64,000 bases of DNA, taken from IMG/VR virus record IMGVR_UViG_3300021963_000084, positions 1 through 64,000 of that record, one strand, 5' to 3'. Below, one piece after another: positions 1 to 6,318 of this stretch. The notes below the pieces were generated by a model. It saw only the letters and a program-made list of their open reading frames with translations, was not told the origin of the DNA and searched no databases. The DNA comes from a virus. Position 1 is the stretch's first letter. Each line of letters starts with the position of its first letter. Position numbers and translations under genes: made by a program.

Positions 1-2
1 AA

Positions 3-575
3 ATGACTGAAAGACTAAATCATAAACTTAATGTAGATGCAATCAAAACAGTTAAAGATGTGAAGAATGTCTTTTATACTATGGAGTTGGTTGCTTCTAT
101 GGATGAAGATAATCCAATATATGAAGTCGCAAAGGAATACTTTACCATTCCTTATGTTGCACCTGAACTTAAATTCTCAACACCACGCAAGAGTATTGAA
201 GAAATCCAACAAGAGTTTGATGAGAAGATTGATGCTCTCATAAAGACAACAAAAGAAAAGTTTGAGTGTTCTAACTATTTTGCTGGAAAAAGATACAATC
301 AAAAGTTTGATAAGATTAATGAGAACTTTAATTATGCGAAGGAGCACGGACAGTTTCCACTAAAACTTACTCTTGATTACTCCCAGTTTGTTGCGACTGG
401 TTGTTCTGCGGAAAGTTCTCTTGTAATCAAACAGGGGAAAAACCACGAAGGTTATTATACAAATGGAAACCGTAGGTATTTGAGGTATTATATGCCTGAT
501 AAACCGAATGCGATTGTGAGGTTCTTTATGAAAACTTGTCTTGGTTTTTATTGGATTGATGAGAAGGACGGATGA
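3..575 (+). CDS. Hypothetical phage protein, 190 aa
   Basis: I do not recognise the family. The protein is soluble, rich in Lys, Glu, Tyr and Phe, with a helical, charged middle (about residues 60-110) and an aromatic C-terminus. There is no signal peptide or membrane segment. It starts 2 nt after the window edge, so upstream control is not visible. It is the first gene of a three-gene run: its TGA overlaps the ATG of the next gene in an ATGA junction, which indicates translational coupling. An earlier in-frame start outside the window cannot be excluded. Confidence 0.75.
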   Translation: MTERLNHKLNVDAIKTVKDVKNVFYTMELVASMDEDNPIYEVAKEYFTIPYVAPELKFSTPRKSIEEIQQEFDEKIDALIKTTKEKFECSNYFAGKRYNQKFDKINENFNYAKEHGQFPLKLTLDYSQFVATGCSAESSLVIKQGKNHEGYYTNGNRRYLRYYMPDKPNAIVRFFMKTCLGFYWIDEKDG

Positions 576-757
576 GATACTACGAAACCAGAACTTACGA
601 GCACCAGTGCGACTTTGATGCTAAAAATAGAGCAGAAAAAGCATCACAAGATTACTACAAAAAGTGGATAAATCTTCGTAAAGAAGTAAGAGAACTGGTG
701 AGAACTCAAAACATTTCTATTACACCTGAATTTGCTAAACTGATTGGAATGAAATGA
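572..757 (+). CDS. Hypothetical small basic protein, 61 aa
   Basis: The family is not recognised. The protein is short, helical and charged, with a Lys/Arg/Glu-rich centre. It starts at the ATG overlapping the previous stop (ATGA) and ends in another ATGA overlap with the next gene, so it is the middle cistron of a coupled trio. No transmembrane segment or cysteine cluster is visible. Confidence 0.7.
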   Translation: MRYYETRTYEHQCDFDAKNRAEKASQDYYKKWINLRKEVRELVRTQNISITPEFAKLIGMK

Positions 758-1035
758 CTAATCCACTCCTACAAAAATACGAAGAACTCTACGGAAAGAA
801 GGAAGAACCAAAACCACAAAAGACACACACAGAAAAACTGAAAGAACTTCGGGATACTTCTACTATTCCAATCACAAAACTCACAACTCACGATATTGAT
901 AGTATTAACGATAGTTTCTTACAGATTGCTGAAAAGGTAAAAAACAAAGAGGCACAAGTAACTTCTATGAATATGGATTATGAACATCAAACTCGCACAC
1001 AAAGAATTACTTTTGAGGTTTTGACCAATTTTTGA
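754..1035 (+). CDS. Hypothetical protein, 93 aa
   Basis: The family is not recognised. The N-terminal third is very rich in Lys, Glu and Pro and probably extended or helical; the C-terminal part has alternating hydrophobic residues suggesting beta structure. It is the last cistron of the ATGA-coupled trio. Its stop lies inside the first promoter cassette (1023-1079), so the operon end and the next gene's control region overlap. Confidence 0.7.
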   Translation: MTNPLLQKYEELYGKKEEPKPQKTHTEKLKELRDTSTIPITKLTTHDIDSINDSFLQIAEKVKNKEAQVTSMNMDYEHQTRTQRITFEVLTNF

Positions 1036-1079
1036 ACTGGCACAGGGAGACCCCACAAGGTCTCCTATTGGTCTATAAT
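1023..1079 (+). promoter_or_regulatory. Early-type promoter cassette, copy 1
   Basis: The right half-site ACTGGCA (1036-1042) is perfect and the left half is degenerate. A perfect 7-bp hairpin (GGAGACC at 1046-1052, GGTCTCC at 1059-1065) fills the spacer. The -10 TATAAT is at 1074-1079, 28 nt before the ATG at 1102. There is no recognisable -35 at the 17-nt position and no Shine-Dalgarno in the leader. Confidence 0.65.
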
Positions 1080-1101
1080 ACTCTTATAAGCAACCAAACC
1101 G

Positions 1102-1428
1102 ATGATTGACCTCTCTCAACTGACCGAAGACCAAATCAACGAACTTCAACTCCAAATCCAAAAACATAAGGAAGAACAAAAACACAAAGATAATCTAAAA
1201 AATCTAAAAGGTTATAAAGTGACCTTTTATGTGAGGTTTGACCCTGAAAAGCATAAGAATGATATGCTTACGAATGATGGAAACCTTGATGAAGGACTTT
1301 TTACTGACTATTTGTGTGATAATCTTGTTACAGACCTGATTGAGGATTTGGGATTGTGTGGTTATGAGGATGTTAGTTATCCTAATGTGGAAGTAGCAAC
1401 CCAAAAAGATATTGAAGAGAAGTTTTGA
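1102..1428 (+). CDS. Hypothetical protein, 108 aa
   Basis: The family is not recognised. Residues 1-38 form a highly charged Gln/Lys/Glu helix, probably coiled coil, followed by an acidic alpha/beta part. It is a single-gene transcription unit behind cassette copy 1. The leader after the predicted transcription start is about 16 nt, A/C-rich, and without a Shine-Dalgarno. Confidence 0.7.
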   Translation: MIDLSQLTEDQINELQLQIQKHKEEQKHKDNLKNLKGYKVTFYVRFDPEKHKNDMLTNDGNLDEGLFTDYLCDNLVTDLIEDLGLCGYEDVSYPNVEVATQKDIEEKF

Positions 1429-1485
1429 GGACACCTGAAGAACTGGCACAGAGGCACTCCAAATGCCCCTGTGATGCCTTATAAT
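1429..1485 (+). promoter_or_regulatory. Early-type promoter cassette, copy 2
   Basis: Half-sites GGACACC (1429-1435) and ACTGGCA (1442-1448) are separated by 6 nt. The spacer can fold into a stem pairing CACAGAGGCA with TGCCCCTGTG, with one mismatch. TATAAT at 1480-1485 is 28 nt before the ATG at 1508. The sequence from the -10 to the ATG is almost identical to copy 1. Confidence 0.7.
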
Positions 1486-1507
1486 ACTCTCATAAGCAAC
1501 CAAACCG

Positions 1508-1699
1508 ATGACTGAAGAACAAATCCTACAACTTGCTGAAAATCACCTAACTCTTGAAAAGTGGGAGGACATTTGTTGGAAGGCAGATACTTTACAACTC
1601 TTAAAGTTTGCCCGAGAACTTTGTGATAAGTGCAAATGGGAAGGATATTATGAAGGTTATGAGATGTGTTCTATTGATATGGGAGATGAGAATGTATGA
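1508..1699 (+). CDS. Hypothetical protein, 63 aa
   Basis: The family is not recognised. It is a small acidic protein with several Cys and Trp residues (Cys near residues 24, 39, 42 and 53). It is the first gene of a long compact operon of small genes running to 4479, transcribed from cassette copy 2. The TGA overlaps the ATG of the next gene in an ATGA junction. Confidence 0.7.
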   Translation: MTEEQILQLAENHLTLEKWEDICWKADTLQLLKFARELCDKCKWEGYYEGYEMCSIDMGDENV

Positions 1700-1935
1700 C
1701 TAAACTTTCTACACAAACACAAGCAATCATAGATGCTGCTGATGAAGTATTTTCTCACGGAGGAACAATTAGAGAGGGTTTTGCTGCTGCTCTTCGTGTT
1801 CTTGCTGATAATGTTGCCCCTGAAAATTATGCCTGTTTTTCGGGGCATAGAGAGTGGGATGAAGCACTTGAAACAAGAAATGAAAGTATTCGTGAGGCAA
1901 TTTTAGATATTGCTACTGAATTGGAGGCAATCTGA
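1696..1935 (+). CDS. Hypothetical protein, 79 aa
   Basis: The family is not recognised. It is Ala-rich and mostly helical with many acidic residues. It starts in an ATGA overlap with the upstream gene, and its stop shares a base with the next ATG (TGATG). It has no membrane segment. Its position within the overlapping small-gene operon is the only context available. Confidence 0.7.
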   Translation: MTKLSTQTQAIIDAADEVFSHGGTIREGFAAALRVLADNVAPENYACFSGHREWDEALETRNESIREAILDIATELEAI

Positions 1936-2153
1936 TGACTGACGAACAAAAACTCACACATCTCCTCAAAGTTCTCAAAAATTACGCAGAACAACCAACT
2001 TGTTATAATCTAAATCCTGATTATGAATACCCACACCACAGTTGGGATATTTTTGAAGATGGTTCTGATTATGGTGAGATTACCTTTGCCCGCACACTTT
2101 TAGAACAGATTGGTGTAGAGTTTAAGTATCCTTGTATGGAGGAAAATGACTAA
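1935..2153 (+). CDS. Hypothetical protein, 72 aa
   Basis: The family is not recognised. It is acidic and rich in Tyr and His in the middle, with a helical N-terminus (TDEQKLTHLLKVLKNY). Its end overlaps the next gene by 8 nt in an ATGACTAA arrangement. The same junction appears at 3113 and 11291, which supports both start choices. Confidence 0.7.
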   Translation: MTDEQKLTHLLKVLKNYAEQPTCYNLNPDYEYPHHSWDIFEDGSDYGEITFARTLLEQIGVEFKYPCMEEND

Positions 2154-2358
2154 CAAAAAAGAAGTAGCACAAAAAGTTTTTGAAGCCTTCTGGAAGAATG
2201 AACCACATCCGTGTAATGTTGATGGGTATGAGATTGCTAATGCTCTCCGTGAGTTAGTAGCAGAACTCCAATACTATCAATTTAAAGAGGATGTAGAGGA
2301 TATGGTGCTTGATGCCCGTGCTATACTTGATGTATGTGATGAGTTGGAGAACCTATGA
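2146..2358 (+). CDS. Hypothetical protein, 70 aa
   Basis: The family is not recognised. The protein is small, acidic and helical. Its start overlaps the upstream stop by 8 nt (ATGACTAA), and its stop overlaps the next start (ATGA). It resembles its neighbour at 1696-1935 in composition and in the recurring pattern AREL/LREL followed by an acidic stretch, so the two may be paralogues, but this is weak. Confidence 0.7.
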   Translation: MTNKKEVAQKVFEAFWKNEPHPCNVDGYEIANALRELVAELQYYQFKEDVEDMVLDARAILDVCDELENL

Positions 2359-2531
2359 CTGAAACCAAATACCTAGTCAGTTGGAAATCAGACACTCAAC
2401 GCACTCGTAAAGAAGCATATTTTGATACTCTTTGGGGTGCTGAAACGTGGTATAATGAGAAACTCACAGAGGGTAGGAAACCAAAACTCTGGCAGGAAGA
2501 AACCACCACGATTTTGAGGAAACTGAAATGA
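2355..2531 (+). CDS. Hypothetical protein, 58 aa
   Basis: This is a short gene placed between two ATGA overlaps (2355 with the upstream stop, 2528 with the downstream start). The product is Thr-, Trp- and Lys-rich, begins MTETKYLVSWKS and ends in a basic tail. The N-terminal strand and SWKSDTQRTRKEA pattern look like a small beta/alpha fold. No family was recognised. Its codon use matches its neighbours. Confidence 0.65.
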   Translation: MTETKYLVSWKSDTQRTRKEAYFDTLWGAETWYNEKLTEGRKPKLWQEETTTILRKLK

Positions 2532-2938
2532 CTGCTTGTAAATACTATGATTGTGGTTGGTGTTATGCTCCTGATGATGTAGAAACATCTGCCAGTTCTC
2601 AAAGTGCCTGTTTTGACTATGATTTTTGTCCTTATTTGAAATCACAAATGACTAAAGAAATTGACATCTCAAAAGTTCTCATAGAAGGAGACACCGCAAC
2701 CATTATGGGTGTGAAGTATAAGAGAGTAGAATCAGAAACAAAAACTCTTCGTGATGTGATTTATGATTGGTGGGATGATGTTTTTACGGAACAAACCTCT
2801 ATCAATGATTTGATTGATCGTATTGAAGCGTGGTTACCTAAAGAACAATCCGCACAAGGATCACAGAATGTCTATGTTGAATGTTCTGTAGAAGGTTTCA
2901 ACGATTGCCTCAACAAAATTAAACAAAATTTACGATGA
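2528..2938 (+). CDS. Hypothetical protein with N-terminal Cys cluster, 136 aa
   Basis: The first 40 residues carry cysteines in the pattern CKYYDCGWCYAP ... C ... DFCPYL, which looks like a small metal-binding or disulfide knuckle (inference). The remainder is an acidic alpha/beta region with DWWDDVF near residue 82 and a helical C-terminus. Similar Cys-headed small proteins are common in T4-like cyanophages, but their function is unknown to me. It is coupled by ATGA on both sides. Confidence 0.7.
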   Translation: MTACKYYDCGWCYAPDDVETSASSQSACFDYDFCPYLKSQMTKEIDISKVLIEGDTATIMGVKYKRVESETKTLRDVIYDWWDDVFTEQTSINDLIDRIEAWLPKEQSAQGSQNVYVECSVEGFNDCLNKIKQNLR

Positions 2939-3120
2939 CCCGATTTATTAAGAATCCTGATGAGATTGTCCTAGAGGACGTTCGTATGCTACACTATGAG
3001 ACGATGGAAGAGGGACGTGCCGTGTGGTTGGGAATCTATCTCAACAACGGTAAAATCTATCACCTTAACATCGGTGGTGACAATCTTTATGTGAACTATT
3101 CTGATGAATCAAATGACTAA
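2935..3120 (+). CDS. Hypothetical protein, 61 aa
   Basis: The family is not recognised. The product is mainly beta by pattern, acidic, and ends SDESND. It starts at an ATGA junction and ends in an ATGACTAA overlap with the next gene. It sits in the middle of the 1508-4479 operon. Confidence 0.7.
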   Translation: MTRFIKNPDEIVLEDVRMLHYETMEEGRAVWLGIYLNNGKIYHLNIGGDNLYVNYSDESND

Positions 3121-3430
3121 TCCACTGAAACTAAATGAAGATGCTCCCGCATTTTCTTATACACCTGCGGAACTATTCAACGTGATTATGTGCATCATCG
3201 CACATCCAAATCCAACACTCACGGAGCACGATAAAGCTCGTGCTATGGCAGTATTTCTGACCTTCGCAGATTACCTTGATAATTATACTGAGAGTGACAA
3301 CAACTTCGGTCATATCATCTACGAATCGGATTCTACCGATTTTGAGGGATATGTGCTACAATTACTAGGTAAGAAACCGCTGGATTTCTTCAAACCTGAC
3401 GTTGAAAAGATTCTCGATAGAATGAAATGA
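3113..3430 (+). CDS. Hypothetical protein, 105 aa
   Basis: The family is not recognised. It is helical, with a hydrophobic stretch around residues 20-30 that is too short and interrupted to call a membrane segment. I chose the ATG at 3113 because it recreates the ATGACTAA overlap used at 2146 and 11291. An in-frame ATG at 3104 would add three residues. Its stop overlaps the next ATG. Confidence 0.7.
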   Translation: MTNPLKLNEDAPAFSYTPAELFNVIMCIIAHPNPTLTEHDKARAMAVFLTFADYLDNYTESDNNFGHIIYESDSTDFEGYVLQLLGKKPLDFFKPDVEKILDRMK

Positions 3431-3657
3431 ACAAGTTTGAATACACTCGTGCTGTTATTCTGGGTGCTGTCCTAGGTATGTCATCACTCTCTCTGGTGTA
3501 TATGATCAACGTAGCACTGGACACACAACCGAAAGAACCACCAAAACCACAATCTAATTTTGAAGTGGTGGATCATTATAAGGACTGTGATCTTCTACGC
3601 TGGTCTTATCGTCAACTCTCTGAATACAAATACGTTCTTCATTGCCCAAACAAATGA
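3427..3657 (+). CDS. Small membrane-anchored protein, 76 aa
   Basis: Residues 9-31 form one hydrophobic segment, followed by a Pro/Lys linker (TQPKEPPKPQ) and a C-terminal domain with two cysteines (Cys52 and Cys73). The likely topology is an N-terminal anchor with an external or periplasmic tail, possibly disulfide-bonded. That is inferred from pattern only. The function is unknown. It is coupled by ATGA on both sides. Confidence 0.7.
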   Translation: MNKFEYTRAVILGAVLGMSSLSLVYMINVALDTQPKEPPKPQSNFEVVDHYKDCDLLRWSYRQLSEYKYVLHCPNK

Positions 3658-3935
3658 AACTCCTAGATTACGAAACCTATGAGGATTATGGTAAGGAATG
3701 GTTTATTCAAGTCCTCAGATTTAAAAAGTTTGCCCTACTTGACCTGACAGTTCAATGGGATGAATATCCTGCAACCGAACTCTTTCCTTATATCATTCTC
3801 AGTGTCGGTGCTCATCATTTGTTAGGATTTACATTCAGATGGAAAGCATTTGAGATGAGTTGTGATATAATTGATGTAGCACCACGCAATCTAGAATGGT
3901 ATCGTAATCACGGAAAGTATGATGACATCGACTGA
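3654..3935 (+). CDS. Hypothetical protein, 93 aa
   Basis: The family is not recognised. The ATG at 3654 overlaps the previous stop (ATGA) and is preferred over an in-frame TTG at 3642. The product is rich in aromatic residues (Trp, Tyr, Phe) with alternating hydrophobic strands in the centre. Its 3' end overlaps the next gene by 17 nt. Confidence 0.7.
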   Translation: MKLLDYETYEDYGKEWFIQVLRFKKFALLDLTVQWDEYPATELFPYIILSVGAHHLLGFTFRWKAFEMSCDIIDVAPRNLEWYRNHGKYDDID

Positions 3936-4113
3936 AACATTTACACAAACATCTCACGAACCTTATATCAGACATCATTATCGTCTGACAACAACTGAAG
4001 GGCAAGTCTATCAATTTGATAATTATGCTGATCTGATGCACCAATGGTTAGCACTTCCGAATACAATGGAGAGCATTATAGAGGTGATTGATGTGAAGAA
4101 AGGGTTTAAGTAA
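3919..4113 (+). CDS. Hypothetical protein, 64 aa
   Basis: The family is not recognised. It begins MMTSTETF, so either of two adjacent ATGs (3919 or 3922) could be the start. Residues 20-50 have a beta-strand pair followed by a helix (TTEGQVYQFDNYADLMHQW), a layout common in small phage proteins. The gene ends directly against the next ATG without a gap. Confidence 0.65.
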   Translation: MMTSTETFTQTSHEPYIRHHYRLTTTEGQVYQFDNYADLMHQWLALPNTMESIIEVIDVKKGFK

Positions 4114-4479
4114 ATGATTAACAACGGAAATGGTGAAACACTAGAACATCGTATGACCTATGATGATCTTATAAAAGGATTGAACTATGATCGTGATTCT
4201 GTTATTAGTGAATTGACACAGAGTAGAATTGACACAGAGATTCAATACAATGGATTAATTGAAGCACTTCATAGAATGTGTAAGTACAATGACATTGAAG
4301 TTGAACCTGAATTCTTTCTACAGGATGAACAAGTATTATATAATGAGTATTATGATGCTGTTAAAGGTTGGTATGAATCAAAGACCAATGAAGAAATTGT
4401 AGAGTTTTATCGTGTACACGAACCTTATGTGTTTGGTATGATCGATTCTCTGCAGGCATTATTTGATAAATCACCCTAA
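4114..4479 (+). CDS. Hypothetical acidic helical protein, 121 aa
   Basis: This is the last gene of the 1508-4479 operon. The product is strongly acidic and helical, with many Glu, Asp and Tyr residues, and contains no membrane segment. Its ATG immediately follows the upstream TAA. It is followed by the 468-nt non-coding segment with DnaA-box-like sites. No family was recognised. Confidence 0.7.
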   Translation: MINNGNGETLEHRMTYDDLIKGLNYDRDSVISELTQSRIDTEIQYNGLIEALHRMCKYNDIEVEPEFFLQDEQVLYNEYYDAVKGWYESKTNEEIVEFYRVHEPYVFGMIDSLQALFDKSP

Positions 4480-4518
4480 TTAACGTATCAATTAAATGTT
4501 ATTTTAAATATAGTTGAG

Positions 4519-4552
4519 TTTTCCACACCCCTGTGGAAAAACCTGTGGAAAA
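4519..4552 (+). promoter_or_regulatory. Cluster of three DnaA-box-like sites
   Basis: TTTTCCACA at 4519-4527 and its reverse complement TGTGGAAAA at 4532-4540 form a perfect 9-bp inverted repeat with a 4-nt gap. A second TGTGGAAAA follows at 4544-4552. TTTTCCACA is the DnaA box form reported for Synechococcus, and differs by one base from the E. coli TTATCCACA. Three exact copies within 34 nt are unlikely by chance. The arrangement could also be a hairpin. Confidence 0.55.
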
Positions 4553-4644
4553 CTATGATAATGGAGGATCTTATAGTCATCTAAGCCCGCAGTGTACCGA
4601 TTTGTCAAGCGATTGTATAAAATCTTCACAAAACCTCCACCCCC

Positions 4645-4673
4645 TTGACAAAACTCTCAAATGCCCCTATAAT
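4645..4673 (+). promoter_or_regulatory. Consensus sigma70 promoter P1
   Basis: TTGACA at 4645-4650 and TATAAT at 4668-4673 are separated by exactly 17 nt, a perfect consensus match. No ORF of useful size follows before the tRNA at 4948. It may therefore transcribe the tRNA, an untranslated RNA, or a primer RNA. Confidence 0.75.
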
Positions 4674-4736
4674 GAACTCTGTGAGGGTTCAAAGGAACAA
4701 TAAGGTCCTCTGATACCCTCCGATACCAGAAACCCC

Positions 4737-4765
4737 TTGACAACCCTCATAATGCCCTCTATAAT
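4737..4765 (+). promoter_or_regulatory. Consensus sigma70 promoter P2
   Basis: TTGACA at 4737-4742 and TATAAT at 4760-4765 are separated by exactly 17 nt. The surrounding sequence is a near copy of P1 (CCCTTGACAA at the -35, ATGCCC in the spacer, TATAATGA at the -10), so P1 and P2 look like a 92-bp duplication. P2 is upstream of the hairpin array and the tRNA-Leu. Confidence 0.75.
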
Positions 4766-4794
4766 GATTCTGTTCGGTTCTGAGAAACTCTTAT

Positions 4795-4927
4795 GATTTG
4801 AGAAAATCTTAAAAATCTCAGAAATCTTAAATCTGTGGTTTTTATAAAAATCTCAAAAACTTTAAAATTAAGATTTTAATGAATTCTATAATTCTATGAA
4901 TATCTTATAAGTTATAATTATAAGATA
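4795..4927 (+). repeat. Three-hairpin AT-rich array A
   Basis: Hairpin A1 has arms 4795-4803 and 4816-4826 (2-nt bulge) with loop AAATCTTAAAAA. A2 has 13-nt arms at 4844-4856 and 4868-4880 with 11 of 13 pairs and an 11-nt loop. A3 has perfect 10-bp arms at 4901-4910 and 4918-4927. The same order and loop sequences recur in array B at 6732-6869. Confidence 0.6.
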
Positions 4928-4947
4928 CTTATAGAGTTATTATATAA

Positions 4948-5030
4948 GGGACTATGGTGAAATTGGTAAACACAACAGACTTAAAATCTGTCGGATCTTA
5001 TCCTTGTCGGTTCAAGTCCGACTAGTCCTA
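4948..5030 (+). tRNA. tRNA-Leu(UAA)
   Basis: A full cloverleaf is visible. The acceptor stem is GGGACTA with TAGTCCT (one G-U pair) and the discriminator base is A. The anticodon stem is ACAGA/TCTGT with loop CTTAAAA, giving anticodon UAA. A long type-II variable arm (GGAT/ATCC) fits leucine. The T arm is GTCGG-TTCAAGT-CCGAC. The 3' CCA is not encoded. It reads UUA, a codon used by the AT-rich phage genes, so it probably supplements the host pool. It lies downstream of P1 and P2 and is followed within 2 nt by a 9-bp hairpin. Confidence 0.95.
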
Positions 5031-5033
5031 TTG

Positions 5034-5090
5034 TGACAGTCTTTGAACTGTCACAGAGTACTTGACTTCTAAATACAAGTGCTTTATAGT
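5034..5090 (+). promoter_or_regulatory. Early-type promoter cassette, copy 3
   Basis: This is the best dyad: TGACAGT (5034-5040), 6 nt, ACTGTCA (5047-5053), extending to perfect 9-bp arms at 5032-5040 and 5047-5055. A spacer stem pairs AGTACTTG with CAAGTGCT (one G-U). The -10 TATAGT is at 5085-5090, 28 nt before the ATG at 5113. As RNA, the dyad also forms a hairpin just after the tRNA and may end or help process its transcript. Confidence 0.7.
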
Positions 5091-5112
5091 TAACAAGTAA
5101 ACAAACGATTCA

Positions 5113-5271
5113 ATGTCTTCAACCAAATTTGAATACTATCTAGAGACTGCTGAAGGACTTACTCAAGAAGGGTATGTTACAGCAAATAACCATCAGAATG
5201 CTATCAAAAAAGTAAAAAAAGAGAATAAGAAATTCAAAATTACTTATTTGGACGTTCAACCTCTGTACTGA
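5113..5271 (+). CDS. Hypothetical small basic protein, 52 aa
   Basis: This short gene begins MSSTKFEYYLETAEGL, with a Lys-rich centre (about residues 31-42) and a hydrophobic C-terminus. It is first in a four-gene set behind cassette copy 3. The leader after the -10 is A/C-rich without a Shine-Dalgarno. The next gene starts 1 nt after its TGA. No family was recognised. Confidence 0.7.
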   Translation: MSSTKFEYYLETAEGLTQEGYVTANNHQNAIKKVKKENKKFKITYLDVQPLY

Positions 5272-5272
5272 T

Positions 5273-5404
5273 ATGGACAAGGAATTCTACAATCTCACCG
5301 AAGAAGCATATAAAATCCTCTGTGAAGAAGGGGATGTGCTTGATGTTTTGGATGAAATCGAGTATGATGATTATGAATTCACTGGAGACTTTGACTATGA
5401 TTGA
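5273..5404 (+). CDS. Hypothetical acidic peptide, 43 aa
   Basis: It begins MDKEFYNLTEEAYKILCEEG and ends in a run rich in Asp, Tyr and Glu. More than a third of its residues are acidic. It overlaps the next gene by 8 nt (ATGATTGA), which supports both reading frames. Its size and charge fit the small host-takeover-type proteins of T4-like phages, but no function can be assigned. Confidence 0.65.
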   Translation: MDKEFYNLTEEAYKILCEEGDVLDVLDEIEYDDYEFTGDFDYD

Positions 5405-5633
5405 CACTTACGTTGTTGTTGAAGGTGTTGCTTACTGGGAAAAGGATAGCAACTATTATACCACATCAGTAAATGCTGACAACACTATTGACTGGAAGAA
5501 TGCTACAAAGATTGATATTAAATCCTCTGACGGACCTGATATCGGCACTGTACATTCAATCTATGATACACTACAGTTCATCAAATCATCACAACGACGA
5601 CTACTTAATGAAACCCGAAAACTTTCTGTCTGA
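5397..5633 (+). CDS. Hypothetical protein, 78 aa
   Basis: The start at 5397 (MIDTYVVVEG) is chosen because it overlaps the previous stop by 8 nt. A longer in-frame start at 5322 would run through the upstream gene out of frame. The product has a strand-rich N-terminal half (VVVEGVAYWEKDSNYYTT) and a basic C-terminus. It resembles a small beta-barrel-like protein, with no family assigned. It overlaps the next gene by 26 nt. Confidence 0.65.
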   Translation: MIDTYVVVEGVAYWEKDSNYYTTSVNADNTIDWKNATKIDIKSSDGPDIGTVHSIYDTLQFIKSSQRRLLNETRKLSV

Positions 5634-5751
5634 CAGTACTTTAGACCTGCTCAGTGATAAAGCAGATGCTGAAGCATTTGCTATGGATATCGAGCAGAAA
5701 GCAGCAGCATTAGAAATCACAGTTGATTACTATATGCAAGAGTTTATGTGA
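5608..5751 (+). CDS. Hypothetical acidic helical protein, 47 aa
   Basis: It begins MKPENFLSDSTLDLLSD and is strongly acidic and helical. The start lies inside the end of the previous gene. Its TGA stop (5749-5751) is also the first three bases of the dyad of cassette copy 4, so gene end and control site are fused. No family was recognised. Confidence 0.65.
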   Translation: MKPENFLSDSTLDLLSDKADAEAFAMDIEQKAAALEITVDYYMQEFM

Positions 5752-5805
5752 CAGTTTCTGAACTGTCCACTGATTGCCCCACTGGTCACCCTGGTGGGGT
5801 ATCTT
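5749..5805 (+). promoter_or_regulatory. Early-type promoter cassette, copy 4
   Basis: TGACAGT (5749-5755), 6 nt, ACTGTCC (5762-5768). The spacer holds CCCCAC...GTGGGG, able to pair. The -10 is TATCTT at 5800-5805, 31 nt before the ATG at 5831. The left half-site contains the upstream stop codon. Confidence 0.65.
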
Positions 5806-5830
5806 ATAAGGGTCGTCAGGAATTCAATCG

Positions 5831-6004
5831 ATGAATTACTTCAACACCAACATCATTAAGAATCACGATGACCACCTGTACCTGAACAACAGTATGGCAG
5901 AGTGTTATGATTTCTGCCTGAGTGTTGCTGAACAGTTTGATAATATTGCCGATCAGGCATGGTGGTATGATCAGAAACAAGGTCATATCTGCTACGACGT
6001 ATGA
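5831..6004 (+). CDS. Hypothetical protein, 57 aa, possibly frameshifted
   Basis: It begins MNYFNTNIIKNHDDHLYLNN and is rich in Tyr, Asp and Asn. In the annotated frame it stops at 6004. Read one base over from about 5997, translation continues YDEWECVCPKVTHNAL to a TGA at 6048-6050, 13 nt before the better start of the next gene. That extension looks like genuine protein (Trp, Cys-x-Cys-Pro), so a one-base change, a sequencing error or a programmed shift is possible. Confidence 0.55.
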   Translation: MNYFNTNIIKNHDDHLYLNNSMAECYDFCLSVAEQFDNIADQAWWYDQKQGHICYDV

Positions 6005-6063
6005 TGAATGGGAATGTGTTTGCCCTAAAGTTACACACAATGCCCTCTGATTTTTATTTTAAA

Positions 6064-6318
6064 ATGACCGTGACTTCTCCTATTGCTCGTATGATCACTG
6101 CTGAAGAATCGAGTGCAATTGCATTCGTTAAGGTGGAAGATCTGAACGTGACTGTTGCTTATCAGTCGAATCCTGATACTCAGTATACCTACACTGCTGA
6201 TGCTGAATTTGCACAGCAACTTGTGCAAGTGCTGGAGGCAGAGGATCTGGCAGGCATTTCTCTGGGTGGTATGATTACCGATGCCCGCCGTGTGGGGGAC
6301 CTGCAGCAGACGGTCTGA
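6064..6318 (+). CDS. Conserved-looking phage hypothetical protein, 84 aa
   Basis: The start at 6064 (MTVTSPIARMITAEES) is preferred. An in-frame ATG at 6001 adds 21 residues that look like out-of-frame translation of the preceding gene. The product pattern is a small beta sheet (AFVKVEDLNVTVAYQS), then YTYTADAEFAQQLVQVL and a C-terminal ARRVGDLQQTV. It resembles a KTSC-like small fold only weakly. Its 3' end overlaps the dyad of cassette copy 5. Confidence 0.6.
   Translation: MTVTSPIARMITAEESSAIAFVKVEDLNVTVAYQSNPDTQYTYTADAEFAQQLVQVLEAEDLAGISLGGMITDARRVGDLQQTV

Larger units (their letters stand above)
4480..4947 (+). other. Non-coding segment, candidate replication origin or control region
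   Basis: No plausible gene is visible in 468 nt. The contents in order are: three DnaA-box-like sites (4519-4552), two tandem consensus sigma70 promoters (4645-4673 and 4737-4765), and a strongly AT-rich stretch with three hairpins (4795-4826, 4844-4880, 4901-4927). The tRNA-Leu begins at 4948. DnaA boxes next to an AT-rich unwinding-type segment and promoters are the usual ingredients of an origin. The origin call is an inference. Confidence 0.4.

Noticed and set aside
4519-4552. The DnaA-box cluster as a simple intrinsic terminator of the upstream operon
   Set aside because: The first inverted pair could form a hairpin, but no T run follows and a third exact copy is present. A terminator role is not excluded but explains less.
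5032-5055. The TGTGACAGT dyad as a CRP/SyCRP1 site
   Set aside because: CRP sites are TGTGA-N6-TCACA. Here the two ends are separated by 14 nt and the other fourteen dyads lack the TGTGA and TCACA ends.
5322-5396. Extended N-terminus for the 78-aa gene
   Set aside because: It would run out of frame through the 43-aa gene. The ATG at 5397 gives the usual short overlap.
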